Below, in pieces: positions 1 through 9,282 of a DNA stretch of 64,000 bases. The notes below the pieces were generated by a model. It saw only the letters and a program-made list of their open reading frames with translations. It did not search any database and was not told the DNA's origin. Numbering within the stretch: the first letter of the stretch is position 1; the number at the start of each line of letters is the position of its first letter. The translations under genes were made by a program, and so were the position numbers. This stretch comes from Pseudomonas proteolytica (GTDB taxonomy: Bacteria; Pseudomonadota; Gammaproteobacteria; Pseudomonadales; Pseudomonadaceae), in NCBI RefSeq assembly GCF_007858275.1, contig NZ_VFEV01000006.1, positions 62,001 to 126,000 of the forward strand, in the 5' to 3' direction.

Positions 1-3000
1 AATGGCAGCGGCCTGTCCCACAACCACTTCAAAGACTACAACGTCGGCCCCAATGGCGTGATCCTCAACAACGCCGGCGGCCCGTTGCAGTCCACCCAGC
101 TGGGCGGGATTATCGTCGGTAACCCCAACCTCAAGGGCGGCTCGGCGAATGTCATCCTCAACGAAGTCAACGGCGGCAGCGCCAGCCAGTTGCGCGGCTA
201 CACCGAAGTGGCGGGGCAGTCGGCCAAGGTCATCGTCGCCAACCCCTATGGCGTGACCTGTAATGGCTGCGGCTTTATCAACACCCCCAACGTGACCCTG
301 ACCACCGGCAAACCGATCCTCGATAACGGTCGCCTGGACCGTTACCAGGTCGATGGCGGCGCCGTGACCATCGACGGCCAGGGCTTGAACGCGAGCAACG
401 TCGACCGCTTCGAAATCATCACCCGCACCGCCAAGATCAACGCGCAGATCAATGCGCGCAACCTGACCGTGATTGCCGGGCGCAATGATGTTGAGGCGCA
501 GACGCTAAAAACCACCGCGCGTGCCGACGATGGCAGCGACAAGCCTGCGTTGGCGATCGATTCGTCGGCGCTGGGCGGCATGTACGCCGGCGCGATCAAG
601 CTGGTGGGCACCGAGGCCGGTGTCGGGGTGAAACTGGACGGCACTTTGGCGGCCAGCGCGGGCGATATCCAGCTCGATGCCAACGGGCACCTGAGCATGG
701 CGCAAGCCGCGGCCAGTGGCGCGATCGACGTCAAGGCGGCGAGCCTCGACGCCAAGGGCCCGGCCTACGCCGGCACCGCCCTGACGGTGAAAACCAGCGG
801 CGACCTGAACACCCAGAAAAGCCTCGCAGCCCGCGACACGGTGCGCCTGAGCAGCGGCGGCAAGTTGACCAACAACGGCGTTATCGAAGCCGGCGTGAAT
901 GCCGATAACACCCGCACCACCACCGGCGACGTCAGTCTCGACGCCCGCGATATCCGCAACAACGGTAGTGTGGTTGCCAGCCGTACCGCCACCGTCAAGG
1001 CCAACCAGACCCTGGATAACCAGGGCGGCGTCATCAGCGCCAGAAAGGCCCTGGACGTCACCGCCAGCACTGTGGATAACCGCAACAAAGGCCGCCTGCT
1101 GACCAGCGGCAGCACCCAGTTGACCGCCGCTGCGCTGCACAACAGCCAGGGCGAAATCATCAGCGATGGCGCGTTGCAGGCCAACGTTGCACAGGTCAAT
1201 AACCAGGGCGGCGTGGTGGTCAGCCACGACACCCTCAGCGTGACCGGCGACAGCCTGGATAACAGCAACAAAGGCGTGATTTCCAGCGCCGCCACGCAAA
1301 CCCTGACCCTCAGCGGCGCACTCAATAACAGCCAGGGCGGCACCATCGACAGCGCCGGCGCCTTCACCTTGCGCGGCAACAGCCTGGACAACAGCGCCGG
1401 CAGCCTGACCGGCAACGGCGCGCTGACCCTCGACCTGCTGGCCGACCTGATCAACCGCAACGGCAAGCTGGCCAGTGCCGGCCCGCTGTCGATCGAGCGT
1501 GTTGCAGCCCTCGACAACCAGGGCGGCAAACTCACCAGCCAAACCTTGCTGACGGTGTTGGCGGCCAGCCTGGACAACCGCAACAGCGGCACCCTGGCGG
1601 CAAACGCCGGGCTGACCCTGAACACCAGCGGCCTGGTGCAAAACGACAACGATGGCCTGATCCACAGCGAAAACGCCGGCCTCAACCTCACGGTCGGCAG
1701 CCTCAACAACGCCGGGGGCAAGCTCTCGGCCAAGGCGGGTGATGCGCTGATCAACGCCGGTGTTTTCAACAACGGTAACGGCGGTGTATTCGCCGGCCAG
1801 CGCGTGCGCCTCAGTGGCGGCAGCGTCGATAACGCCGGGCAGATCGCCGGTCAGCAGGTCGACCTCAGCCTGCTGGGCGCCCTTAACAACCGTGGCCTGA
1901 TCGAAAGCGCCAGCACCCTGGCTATCGCCGCCGCCAGCCTGAGCAACCAGGGCGGGCAATTGCGCGCCCTGGGCACCAGCGGCCAAAGCCGCCTGGCGAT
2001 TGGCGGTGTCTTGGATAACAGCGGCGGCAAGCTGGAAGCGGCCAATGCCGACTTGAGCCTGGCCGCCGGCACCTTTCAGAACCAGGGCGGCAGCGTGCTG
2101 CATGTGGGCACCGGGGTGTTCGATATCGCCGGGATCAACCTCGATAACGTCGGCGGCAGTCTGGTGACCCAAGGCGATTTGAGTCTGGATAAAACCAACT
2201 GGACCAACAGCAGCCTGATCCAGGCCGGCAACCTCACGGTCAATGTCGACACCCTTGAGCAAACCACCACCGGGCAATTGCTCGCGGCCAACCGTATCAA
2301 AGGCACGGGCCAGAACTGGTCCACCCAGGGCGTGATCGCCAGCAACGGCAGCCTCGACCTGAGCCTGGGCGGCGCCCTCAACAACACCGGTCGCCTGACC
2401 GCCGCCACCGACTTCACCCTGGCCAGCGCTGCGGTGAACAACCTCGGCACCCTGGGCAGCGGTCGCGCCATGACCCTGACCACCGCCAGCCTGCTCAACC
2501 AGAACGGTTTGCTGTTCAGTGGCGGCGATATGAGCCTGCGGGTCGAGCGCCTGAAAAACCTCGGTGCCGATATCTATGCCATGGGCAACCTGAGCATCGA
2601 CCGCGACGGCAAAGGGGCCTTGGCCACCAGCATCATCAACAGCTCGTCGAGCATCCAGAGTGACGGCAGCCTGAGCCTGGCCGCTGGCACTATCCAGAAT
2701 ATCCGTACCGTGTTGACCAGCGAGTCGGGGATCTACAGTGCGTCGATCAGCCCGGTGCAGTGCATTGAAAACGTCAACGGTGGCGACTGCGACGGCGGCA
2801 AGGAAAACCGTCCGTTCTTGATCGCCCAGCGTGATCGCCTGAGGGTCACCGACGCCAGTGCGGCCTCCAGCATTACCTCTGGCGCCAACCTGCTGTTGGT
2901 CGGCGGCGATGTGCTCAACAGCAGCAGTAGCATCGCTGCGGCCGGCAGCCTGACGGCGCGGGTCAACCAGTTGACCAACATCGGTCTCGAAACCCACGAC

Positions 3001-5061
3001 ACCCTCACCGAGCGTGTGTTCTCTTCTGAACGTACCCGTCACCCGGAAGGCTACAACCGGGCCGCTGCGCAATTTACCCAGCGTTATTCGATGGGTGGCG
3101 CAGCCTACGACCCCAATAATCTGGGTGGCCTGGAAGCGGCGATGGCCGGCTTTATCGGCGGCATGGAGCGCCAGTGGGGCGATACCAAAACCACCCAGCT
3201 GGCGACTCCCGACCAGCGCTACGCAGCAGTGATCCAGGCGGGCGGCGCGGTGAATATCCAGGCCCAGGCCGGTATTGACAACAGCGTGGTGCGCGGCGGC
3301 TACACCTACGTCGGCAGCGGCGCGAAGACCGACACCAACGCCCCCGGCTTCTCCACCCAGGTGCACCTGAACGGGCAGTTGCCACCGGACGTCGCCCAGC
3401 AACAAGTCAACCCCCTGGGCCAGCCGGGCTTCAGCTTGCCCACTGGCCAGAATGGCCTGTTCCACTTCAGCGACGGCAGTGGCGTGCAGGGCCTGCCCAA
3501 CAGCCAGTTTGCCGCCAACCCGCACAAGTACCTGATCGAGACCAACCCGCAGCTGACCAACATGGCTGAGTTCTTGAGTTCCGATTACATGCTGGCTAAG
3601 TTGGGCTACGACCCCGATACCAGCCAGAAGCGCCTGGGCGATGGCTTCTATGAGCAGCGCCTGATCCAGCAAGCCGTGGTCGCCCGCACCGGCCAGCGTT
3701 TTATCGACGGCCAGACCAGCGACGCCGGTGTGTTCAAGTACCTGATGGACAATGCCATCGGCGCGCGCCAGCAACTGAACCTGGCCGTGGGCGTGAGCCT
3801 CACCGCCGAACAAGTGGCGGCCCTGACCCACGACATCGTGTGGCTGGAAAACGCCAGCGTCGCCGGTCAGCAAGTGCTGGTGCCGGTGTTGTACCTGGCC
3901 CAGGCCAGCAATCGCCTGGCCCCCAACGGTGCACTGATTTCCGGCAGCGACCTGAGCCTGATGACCGGTGCCAACCTCAACAACGTCGGCACGCTGCGCG
4001 CCACCAGCAACCTGGGCGCCAATGTGGGCGGCAACTTGAGCAATAGCGGGCTGATGGAAGCCGGCAACCGTCTCGACCTGCTGACCGGCAATAACCTCAA
4101 CAACCGTGCCGGCGGGATCATCGCCGGGCAGCAGGTCAACCTGGTGGTTGGCGCCGACCTGCTCAATGAGCGCAGCGTCACCACGCACCAGAGCGCCAGC
4201 GACTACCGCATCGAGCGCACCGACTTTATCGACAACGCGGCGCGCATCGAGTCGGCCAGCACCCTGGCGATCCAGGCCGGGCGCGATATCAACAGCGTCG
4301 GCGGTGCCCTCAAGAGTGGCGGCGACACCACCGCCCAGGCGGTGCGCGACGTGAATATCGTCTCGGCACAAACCCTGGACAGCGGCGCCATTGGCAGCCG
4401 TTCGCGCCACGAGATCATCACCCAGCAAGGCTCGGTGGTTGAAGCCGGGCGCGACTTCCATGTGGTCGCCGGGCGTGATGTGAGCGCGGTGGGCAGCCAG
4501 ATCGAAGCCAAGCGCGATATCAGCGTCGGCGGCGTGCGCAACGTCAACCTGGCCGCGGCGGCCAACGAGCAGCATTCGGCGTACAACTCGAAAAAGGTCA
4601 AGAGCATCGAGGACCATGTCAGCCAGGTGTCCACCGTGCTCAAGGCCGGCGGCAACCTGACCTTGAATGCGGGCGAGGATTTGCTGTTGCTCGCCAGTAA
4701 CGTCAGCGCTGGCAATGAAGCGTACCTGGTGGCCGGCAAGAACCTGGCCCTCAAGGCCGCCGAAGATCAGGACTACAGCTTCTACAGCAAGACCAAGAAA
4801 AGCTCGTCCGGGAAAAAATTCCGCCTCGATGAAACCGACACCATCAACAACGTGGGCAGCAGCGTCAGCTCCGGCGGCAACAGCACCCTGGTAGCCGGTG
4901 AGAACCTGCTGCTGGCGGGCAGCAGCGTTGCCGCCGACAAAGGCGCGGCAAAACTGGTGGCGGGCAAGGATGTGCAAATCGTCGCCGTGACCGATGCCGA
5001 AAGTGCGCGGCATGAGCGCAAAGAAAGCAAAAGCAGTTGGGGCGGGCTGAAGTCGAGCTAG
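1..5061 (+). CDS. Two-partner-secretion exoprotein (FHA/CdiA type), N-terminal portion, partial at left edge
   Basis: Large secreted filamentous protein expected to cross the outer membrane through a TpsB/CdiB partner, which would lie to the left of the window. The frame is open from base 1, so the start and signal peptide are missing. The first 100 residues carry the haemagglutination-activity (TPS) domain, with GPNGVILNNA, NPNLKGG and the hallmark NPYGVTCNGCGFINTP. Hundreds of imperfect repeats of the form LDNxxGxIxS or LNNxGGxL follow, predicting a right-handed beta-helix. From about residue 1330 the repeats change to the AGRDI/VVAGRDV type. The frame ends at TAG 5059-5061, but the same frame continues without a shift to 8325, so this is most simply the N-terminal 60% of a roughly 2,775-codon gene. 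Product family is clear; whether the split gene still works is not. Confidence 0.9.
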   Translation, partial: NGSGLSHNHFKDYNVGPNGVILNNAGGPLQSTQLGGIIVGNPNLKGGSANVILNEVNGGSASQLRGYTEVAGQSAKVIVANPYGVTCNGCGFINTPNVTLTTGKPILDNGRLDRYQVDGGAVTIDGQGLNASNVDRFEIITRTAKINAQINARNLTVIAGRNDVEAQTLKTTARADDGSDKPALAIDSSALGGMYAGAIKLVGTEAGVGVKLDGTLAASAGDIQLDANGHLSMAQAAASGAIDVKAASLDAKGPAYAGTALTVKTSGDLNTQKSLAARDTVRLSSGGKLTNNGVIEAGVNADNTRTTTGDVSLDARDIRNNGSVVASRTATVKANQTLDNQGGVISARKALDVTASTVDNRNKGRLLTSGSTQLTAAALHNSQGEIISDGALQANVAQVNNQGGVVVSHDTLSVTGDSLDNSNKGVISSAATQTLTLSGALNNSQGGTIDSAGAFTLRGNSLDNSAGSLTGNGALTLDLLADLINRNGKLASAGPLSIERVAALDNQGGKLTSQTLLTVLAASLDNRNSGTLAANAGLTLNTSGLVQNDNDGLIHSENAGLNLTVGSLNNAGGKLSAKAGDALINAGVFNNGNGGVFAGQRVRLSGGSVDNAGQIAGQQVDLSLLGALNNRGLIESASTLAIAAASLSNQGGQLRALGTSGQSRLAIGGVLDNSGGKLEAANADLSLAAGTFQNQGGSVLHVGTGVFDIAGINLDNVGGSLVTQGDLSLDKTNWTNSSLIQAGNLTVNVDTLEQTTTGQLLAANRIKGTGQNWSTQGVIASNGSLDLSLGGALNNTGRLTAATDFTLASAAVNNLGTLGSGRAMTLTTASLLNQNGLLFSGGDMSLRVERLKNLGADIYAMGNLSIDRDGKGALATSIINSSSSIQSDGSLSLAAGTIQNIRTVLTSESGIYSASISPVQCIENVNGGDCDGGKENRPFLIAQRDRLRVTDASAASSITSGANLLLVGGDVLNSSSSIAAAGSLTARVNQLTNIGLETHDTLTERVFSSERTRHPEGYNRAAAQFTQRYSMGGAAYDPNNLGGLEAAMAGFIGGMERQWGDTKTTQLATPDQRYAAVIQAGGAVNIQAQAGIDNSVVRGGYTYVGSGAKTDTNAPGFSTQVHLNGQLPPDVAQQQVNPLGQPGFSLPTGQNGLFHFSDGSGVQGLPNSQFAANPHKYLIETNPQLTNMAEFLSSDYMLAKLGYDPDTSQKRLGDGFYEQRLIQQAVVARTGQRFIDGQTSDAGVFKYLMDNAIGARQQLNLAVGVSLTAEQVAALTHDIVWLENASVAGQQVLVPVLYLAQASNRLAPNGALISGSDLSLMTGANLNNVGTLRATSNLGANVGGNLSNSGLMEAGNRLDLLTGNNLNNRAGGIIAGQQVNLVVGADLLNERSVTTHQSASDYRIERTDFIDNAARIESASTLAIQAGRDINSVGGALKSGGDTTAQAVRDVNIVSAQTLDSGAIGSRSRHEIITQQGSVVEAGRDFHVVAGRDVSAVGSQIEAKRDISVGGVRNVNLAAAANEQHSAYNSKKVKSIEDHVSQVSTVLKAGGNLTLNAGEDLLLLASNVSAGNEAYLVAGKNLALKAAEDQDYSFYSKTKKSSSGKKFRLDETDTINNVGSSVSSGGNSTLVAGENLLLAGSSVAADKGAAKLVAGKDVQIVAVTDAESARHERKESKSSWGGLKSS

Positions 5062-5091
5062 GTCCAGGACAAGGTTGACGAGAAACGCACC

Positions 5092-8000
5092 ATGGCCGTG
5101 GGCAGCATGGTTTCTGGCGAGACGGTCAGCGTGGTGGCGGGGCAGGATGCGAAAGTGACGGGCTCGGCGCTGGTCAGCACCGGCGACCTGGCCGTGCAGG
5201 CCGGGCGTGACCTGACCATTGATGCGGCGCAGAACACCTTTTCGCGCACCGACATGCACAAGGAAAAAAATCGCGACCTGACCGGCGTGTTGACCGGCAA
5301 TAAGCTGGGCCTGGACGACATCACCGGCAATCAGCACCTGTCGATCAGCAGCAGCAAACACAACGGCACCGCCCAGGAAACCACCCTGACCGGCAGCACC
5401 ATCGGCTCCAGCGAAGGCAATGTTTCGTTGATTGCCGGGCGTGAGTTGAACGTGGTCGCCAGTGACCTGGTCAGCACCAAGAACATGGACCTCAGTGGCT
5501 CCAACGTGACCATCACCGCCGGTGCTGAAACGGCGCGGCAAACCACGCAAGACAGCTCCAAGAGCCTGGCCGTGGGCCGGGTGATTGGCGGTGCGGTGAT
5601 TGATACTGCGCGCAGCATCCACGATGCCACCGAGGCGGCGAAGAACGCCGATGACCCGCGCCTCAAGGCGGTGAAAATCGCCCAGGCTGCGCTGGCCGCC
5701 TACAACCTGGGTGGCCAGGCGTCGGACGCCAACGGCCAGAGCGCCGGCTTCAAGAACAAAGAGGGCGGTTCGCCCAGCAACGGGTCGTTGATCAAGATCG
5801 GCACCGAACTGGCCAACACCCGCAGCAAGGCCAGCAGCGAGTACAACAGCCTGACGGCGCGCCAGAGCACGCTCAATGCGGGGCAGGATCTGTCGATTGT
5901 CGCCACCGGCGAAGCGCCTGGCACCCAGGGCAATATCGAGATCACCGGCAGCAGCCTGAAAGCCGCCAACACCTTGTTGCTGGCCAAGAACAACGTGTTG
6001 CTGCAAAGCGCCCAGGACACCGTCGACCGCAAGAACGATGGCTCGACCAACAAGACTGCCATTGGCGCCAGCTTCAACATCGGCGAGCAGAACGGCTTCA
6101 CCCTCGACCTGGGTGCACAGGGCGCGAAAAACAACGGTAATGGCAACTCGGTAACCCAGGTCAACACCACCCTGGACACCGGCTCGCTGCTGCTCAAAAG
6201 CGGCGGCGACACTACCCTCGCCGGTGCCCAGGTGCGCGCTGATCGCATCCAGGCCGACATTGGTGGCGACCTCAATATCCTCTCGCGCCAGGACACCGAG
6301 TCTTCGCGCAGCAAGCAGAGCAGCGCAGGCTTTGGCGCGAGTATCTGCATCCCGCCGTTCTGCTACGGCTCCACCGTCACCGGCTCGGCCAGCATCGCTG
6401 CGGCCAAGATGAACAGCGACTACAAGGCCGTGACCGACCAGACCGGCCTGTTTGCGGGGGCCGGTGGCTACGACATCAATGTCGGCAAGACCACCACCTT
6501 GCAGGGCGGGGTGATTGCCAGCGAAGCGGCGGCGGTGAAGAACCGTTTGAGCACCGATCGCCTGATCGTCAGTGATATCAAGAACACCAGTGAGATCCAG
6601 AGCCAGTCGGCGGGGCTCTCTGCATCATTCAGCAGCAGCGGCGGCACCTCACCGGGTGGCAGCATTCCGGTGGCGCTCAAGGAAGACGAGCGCAGCCACA
6701 CCCGCAGTGCGGTCAGCGATGGCACGATTGTGGTCCGCAACCCCGAGGGCGCCAATGACCTGGTGGGGCTCAACCGCGACACCGCCAATGCCAACCAGAA
6801 GCTCGACCGTCCAGACGAAAAGGCCATGCAGGAGCGTATCGACCTGATCCAGAGCTCGGCGCAATTGGCCAGTGGGGTGATCGGTGCGGTGGCCAAAGCC
6901 AAGGCGGATGAAGCAAAAAAACTCGCCGATGAGGCAAAGCTCCAGGCGGGCTCTCCTGGTGCAGCGGCTGCCGCGGACGCCGCACGGGTGGCGAACGCCG
7001 AAGCGCTGCGCTGGCAGGTCGGTGGTGACAAGAAGTTGATGGCCGACATTGCAACCGGGCTGATTGCCGCCGGGCTGGGGAGCGCCACCGGGGGCACGGC
7101 CGTTGGCATTGTTGCCAACACTTCCTCCAGCGACATCTTCAATAAAATTGGTGACTTCGCCAACGCCCGGCGTGACCAGGCGAGCGATGCGACGACCCAG
7201 GCCGCCTGGGCCGAAGGTGGGGCTGCACGGATCCTGCTGCATGCGCTGGCCGGTGCGGCCATCGGCTTGTCCAGTGGTAGCGCACAAAGTGGCGCGCTCG
7301 GTGCCGGTGCCTCGGCGGCAGTCATGCCCTCCATCGCCAAGGCCCTGGCCGATAGCGATTTATCGGCCGCTGATCAAAAAGCCATAACGTCCTTGATTGC
7401 TACCGGTGTCGGCAGCGTCGTGGGCTCAGGCGATGGCGTGAAAGGCGGGGTGGTGGCCGGCGGTACGGCGTTTGCCGTCGACAAATACAACCGCCAATTG
7501 CACCCTGAAGAGAAGGCACTCGCTCTGGAGTTGGCCAAGAAGAGCAACGGCAAATACACCGCCGCGCAGATTGAGGCGCAGATGCGGCTGTCCTTCGTCA
7601 AAGGCACTGACATCACGCCGGGTACCGACATGGTCGCTTCAGGGGCCGGGATTTATGATCCCGACGGTAACTGGATGCCCATGGGCGATAACAAGACCTA
7701 CGTGCAGTTGCCTGAGAAGTCGGACTATGAGGTGATCGCCTACATCAAGGAAAATACCCAAGCGTATGCGTGGACGATGGAAGCCGAAAGTGGTTTTTCC
7801 CGGGTGCTGACGCGCGGGGAATACACCTACCCGGACGGCCCGGGTAAGCGCGATCGCTTGACCGGCTACCCGTTGGATGACAGGGGTGGATACAAGGTGC
7901 CGGTCACGATCGAAGGCGTGTTGTACACCCCGCGCTTCATGTCATGTGGCAGTGCTGAATGTCTTGCGGTCGGCGCCAACATCGACCTGGCTGACGCCAA

Positions 8001-8325
8001 TACATTGAAGTGGATCAAGGCCGCCGACGCGAAAATGGTCAGCGACGTCGGAGTTGTCCTGGGGGCGGGTGCGGCGTTGACGACGGGTGGCGTGAGTGCC
8101 GGGCTGTCGAACACCTCGATGGCGGCGTCTTTCCTGTCCGGCTACCTGAAAGAAGAGCTGCCGGAAGCGGCCACAGGCAACGCGCTGAGTATGGGCTTTG
8201 AAAAATTCGCGGTGGGCAAGGGCGTCACACCGGAAACTGCGTCCAGACTTTCCAATGCCCTGGGCACTGCGGGCGTGTGGGACAAGTTAGTTGAAGGCCT
8301 CAAAGGTGCTGTCAAGGGTGGGTAG
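5092..8325 (+). CDS. C-terminal portion of the same FHA/CdiA-type exoprotein, including candidate toxin tip
   Basis: This is in the same frame as the upstream exoprotein and separated from it only by the amber codon. The ATG at 5092 is the first Met after that stop; it has no convincing ribosome site, and the codons between 5062 and 5091 also read as sensible exoprotein sequence (VQDKVDEKRT), so independent translation is doubtful. Residues 1-500 continue the beta-helix with AGRDLTI and AGQDLSIVA repeats. An Ala/Gly-rich pretoxin-like region follows (about 590-800), then DKYNRQLHPEEKALALEL, a motif common before CdiA-type tips. The last 200 residues have no toxin fold I recognise; a hydrophobic Gly/Ala stretch (VVLGAGAALTTGGVSAGL) lies near the end. 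No VENN motif was seen. Confidence 0.85.
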   Translation: MAVGSMVSGETVSVVAGQDAKVTGSALVSTGDLAVQAGRDLTIDAAQNTFSRTDMHKEKNRDLTGVLTGNKLGLDDITGNQHLSISSSKHNGTAQETTLTGSTIGSSEGNVSLIAGRELNVVASDLVSTKNMDLSGSNVTITAGAETARQTTQDSSKSLAVGRVIGGAVIDTARSIHDATEAAKNADDPRLKAVKIAQAALAAYNLGGQASDANGQSAGFKNKEGGSPSNGSLIKIGTELANTRSKASSEYNSLTARQSTLNAGQDLSIVATGEAPGTQGNIEITGSSLKAANTLLLAKNNVLLQSAQDTVDRKNDGSTNKTAIGASFNIGEQNGFTLDLGAQGAKNNGNGNSVTQVNTTLDTGSLLLKSGGDTTLAGAQVRADRIQADIGGDLNILSRQDTESSRSKQSSAGFGASICIPPFCYGSTVTGSASIAAAKMNSDYKAVTDQTGLFAGAGGYDINVGKTTTLQGGVIASEAAAVKNRLSTDRLIVSDIKNTSEIQSQSAGLSASFSSSGGTSPGGSIPVALKEDERSHTRSAVSDGTIVVRNPEGANDLVGLNRDTANANQKLDRPDEKAMQERIDLIQSSAQLASGVIGAVAKAKADEAKKLADEAKLQAGSPGAAAAADAARVANAEALRWQVGGDKKLMADIATGLIAAGLGSATGGTAVGIVANTSSSDIFNKIGDFANARRDQASDATTQAAWAEGGAARILLHALAGAAIGLSSGSAQSGALGAGASAAVMPSIAKALADSDLSAADQKAITSLIATGVGSVVGSGDGVKGGVVAGGTAFAVDKYNRQLHPEEKALALELAKKSNGKYTAAQIEAQMRLSFVKGTDITPGTDMVASGAGIYDPDGNWMPMGDNKTYVQLPEKSDYEVIAYIKENTQAYAWTMEAESGFSRVLTRGEYTYPDGPGKRDRLTGYPLDDRGGYKVPVTIEGVLYTPRFMSCGSAECLAVGANIDLADANTLKWIKAADAKMVSDVGVVLGAGAALTTGGVSAGLSNTSMAASFLSGYLKEELPEAATGNALSMGFEKFAVGKGVTPETASRLSNALGTAGVWDKLVEGLKGAVKGG

Positions 8326-8326
8326 T

Positions 8327-8608
8327 ATGATCGCAAATTTATACAAGTATCGGCATGGCATTGGCCTGGTCTTACTCCTGGCTGCGCTGCTCAATGGCTT
8401 TCTACGGTTTGATGGTAGCTGGAAGCGCTTTTTCCTCATGGTGCTGGTGCAGCTGTGGTTTGGCCAGGCGGTCTACAACTATGCGCGAGGCGCCAGGGTG
8501 GCCATCGCGCCAGGGGGCATGAGCAAGGACGCCGACCCGGAGTGGCGCGCGGCCTTGGCGGGCTTTTCCCTGTTTTTGTATGGGGTCGTGTTCTTTTTGA
8601 ATTTTTGA
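8327..8608 (+). CDS. Small membrane protein, candidate CdiI-type immunity protein
   Basis: A 93-residue protein starting at ATG 8327, one base after the exoprotein stop, with AAGGG 8 bases upstream inside the exoprotein gene. A longer in-frame start at 8291 overlaps the exoprotein and is less likely. Three hydrophobic segments are visible, about residues 10-26, 33-48 and 76-93, so it should be an inner-membrane protein. Position immediately after a CdiA-like C-terminus is where immunity genes sit. The function is inferred from position and topology only; I do not recognise the family. A membrane-embedded immunity protein would suit a toxin that acts in the inner membrane. Confidence 0.7.
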   Translation: MIANLYKYRHGIGLVLLLAALLNGFLRFDGSWKRFFLMVLVQLWFGQAVYNYARGARVAIAPGGMSKDADPEWRAALAGFSLFLYGVVFFLNF

Positions 8609-8654
8609 CGCGCCCCGGGCAACTCCAGCCCTTCTATTGCCATGGAAACCCTCT

Positions 8655-9221
8655 ATGAAGAACGTTGCTTTTATCCTCGCAGCCCTGGCCCTCGCAGGCT
8701 GCCACTCCAATGCCCGCGACTCGTCGCCCAGCCTCTTGAAAGATGGCGTGCAGTTGCAGCAGAACACAGTCGTGGCCGATGCCGAGCACGCCAAGGTGAT
8801 CATGCGCGCCACCGGGTTTACCTACCCCGTGCAGTTCTCCGTGCGCCGTGGCGGCGATGCCGACCAGCGCCCGGAGATCCTCGGCACGGTGGTGGATTCG
8901 GGCCGGGGCAAGGTGTTCGGCTGGATCGCCAAGATGAGCGAGGTGGCCAACAGCGCGGCGGTCAAGCGCTTCCCGCAGCTGGAAGTGCTGGCCGACCCGC
9001 AGCACACGATTGAAGTGTTGGGCGAGTCGCGGGTGTACGACTCGAACTACTACCGCTACGCCGAAAAAATTGTCTACGCCTGCGGCCCGATGACCTCGGC
9101 GTTCAAGCCGCAAAAACAGAAGGTTTACCTGGTGGAATTCGTGATCGTCGGCGCCGGCTGTGAGCAGCATGTGTATGACATCACCGACCCCGCACAGCGT
9201 ATTCCCGTCCCCGCGTCCTGA
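8655..9221 (+). CDS. Putative lipoprotein of unknown function
   Basis: A 188-residue protein with a lipoprotein signal peptide: MKNVAFILAALALAGC, lipobox LAGC with Cys16. ATG 8655 is preferred over the TTG at 8637 because it places a normal signal peptide at the N-terminus. The mature part is soluble and has two further Cys residues near the C-terminus (YACGP and GAGCEQ) that could form a disulfide. It lies 46 bases after the candidate immunity gene and 61 bases before the autotransporter, on the same strand. I do not recognise the family; no enzyme motif is visible. Confidence 0.75.
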   Translation: MKNVAFILAALALAGCHSNARDSSPSLLKDGVQLQQNTVVADAEHAKVIMRATGFTYPVQFSVRRGGDADQRPEILGTVVDSGRGKVFGWIAKMSEVANSAAVKRFPQLEVLADPQHTIEVLGESRVYDSNYYRYAEKIVYACGPMTSAFKPQKQKVYLVEFVIVGAGCEQHVYDITDPAQRIPVPAS

Positions 9222-9282
9222 ATCATGCACCCTACAACCGCCGGGCACATTGGCGGTGTTGTCGTAGTAAATGGAGTTTCAA

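Noticed and set aside
5040..5100. Frameshift as the cause of the split exoprotein gene
   Set aside because: Both sides are in the same reading frame; only the TAG codon interrupts.
505..6006. A 1,833-codon open frame on the minus strand opposite the exoprotein gene
   Set aside because: It is the antisense shadow of a high-GC repetitive gene, has no ribosome site and reads as low-complexity Gly/Ala/His/Gln; the plus strand has the clear TPS domain.
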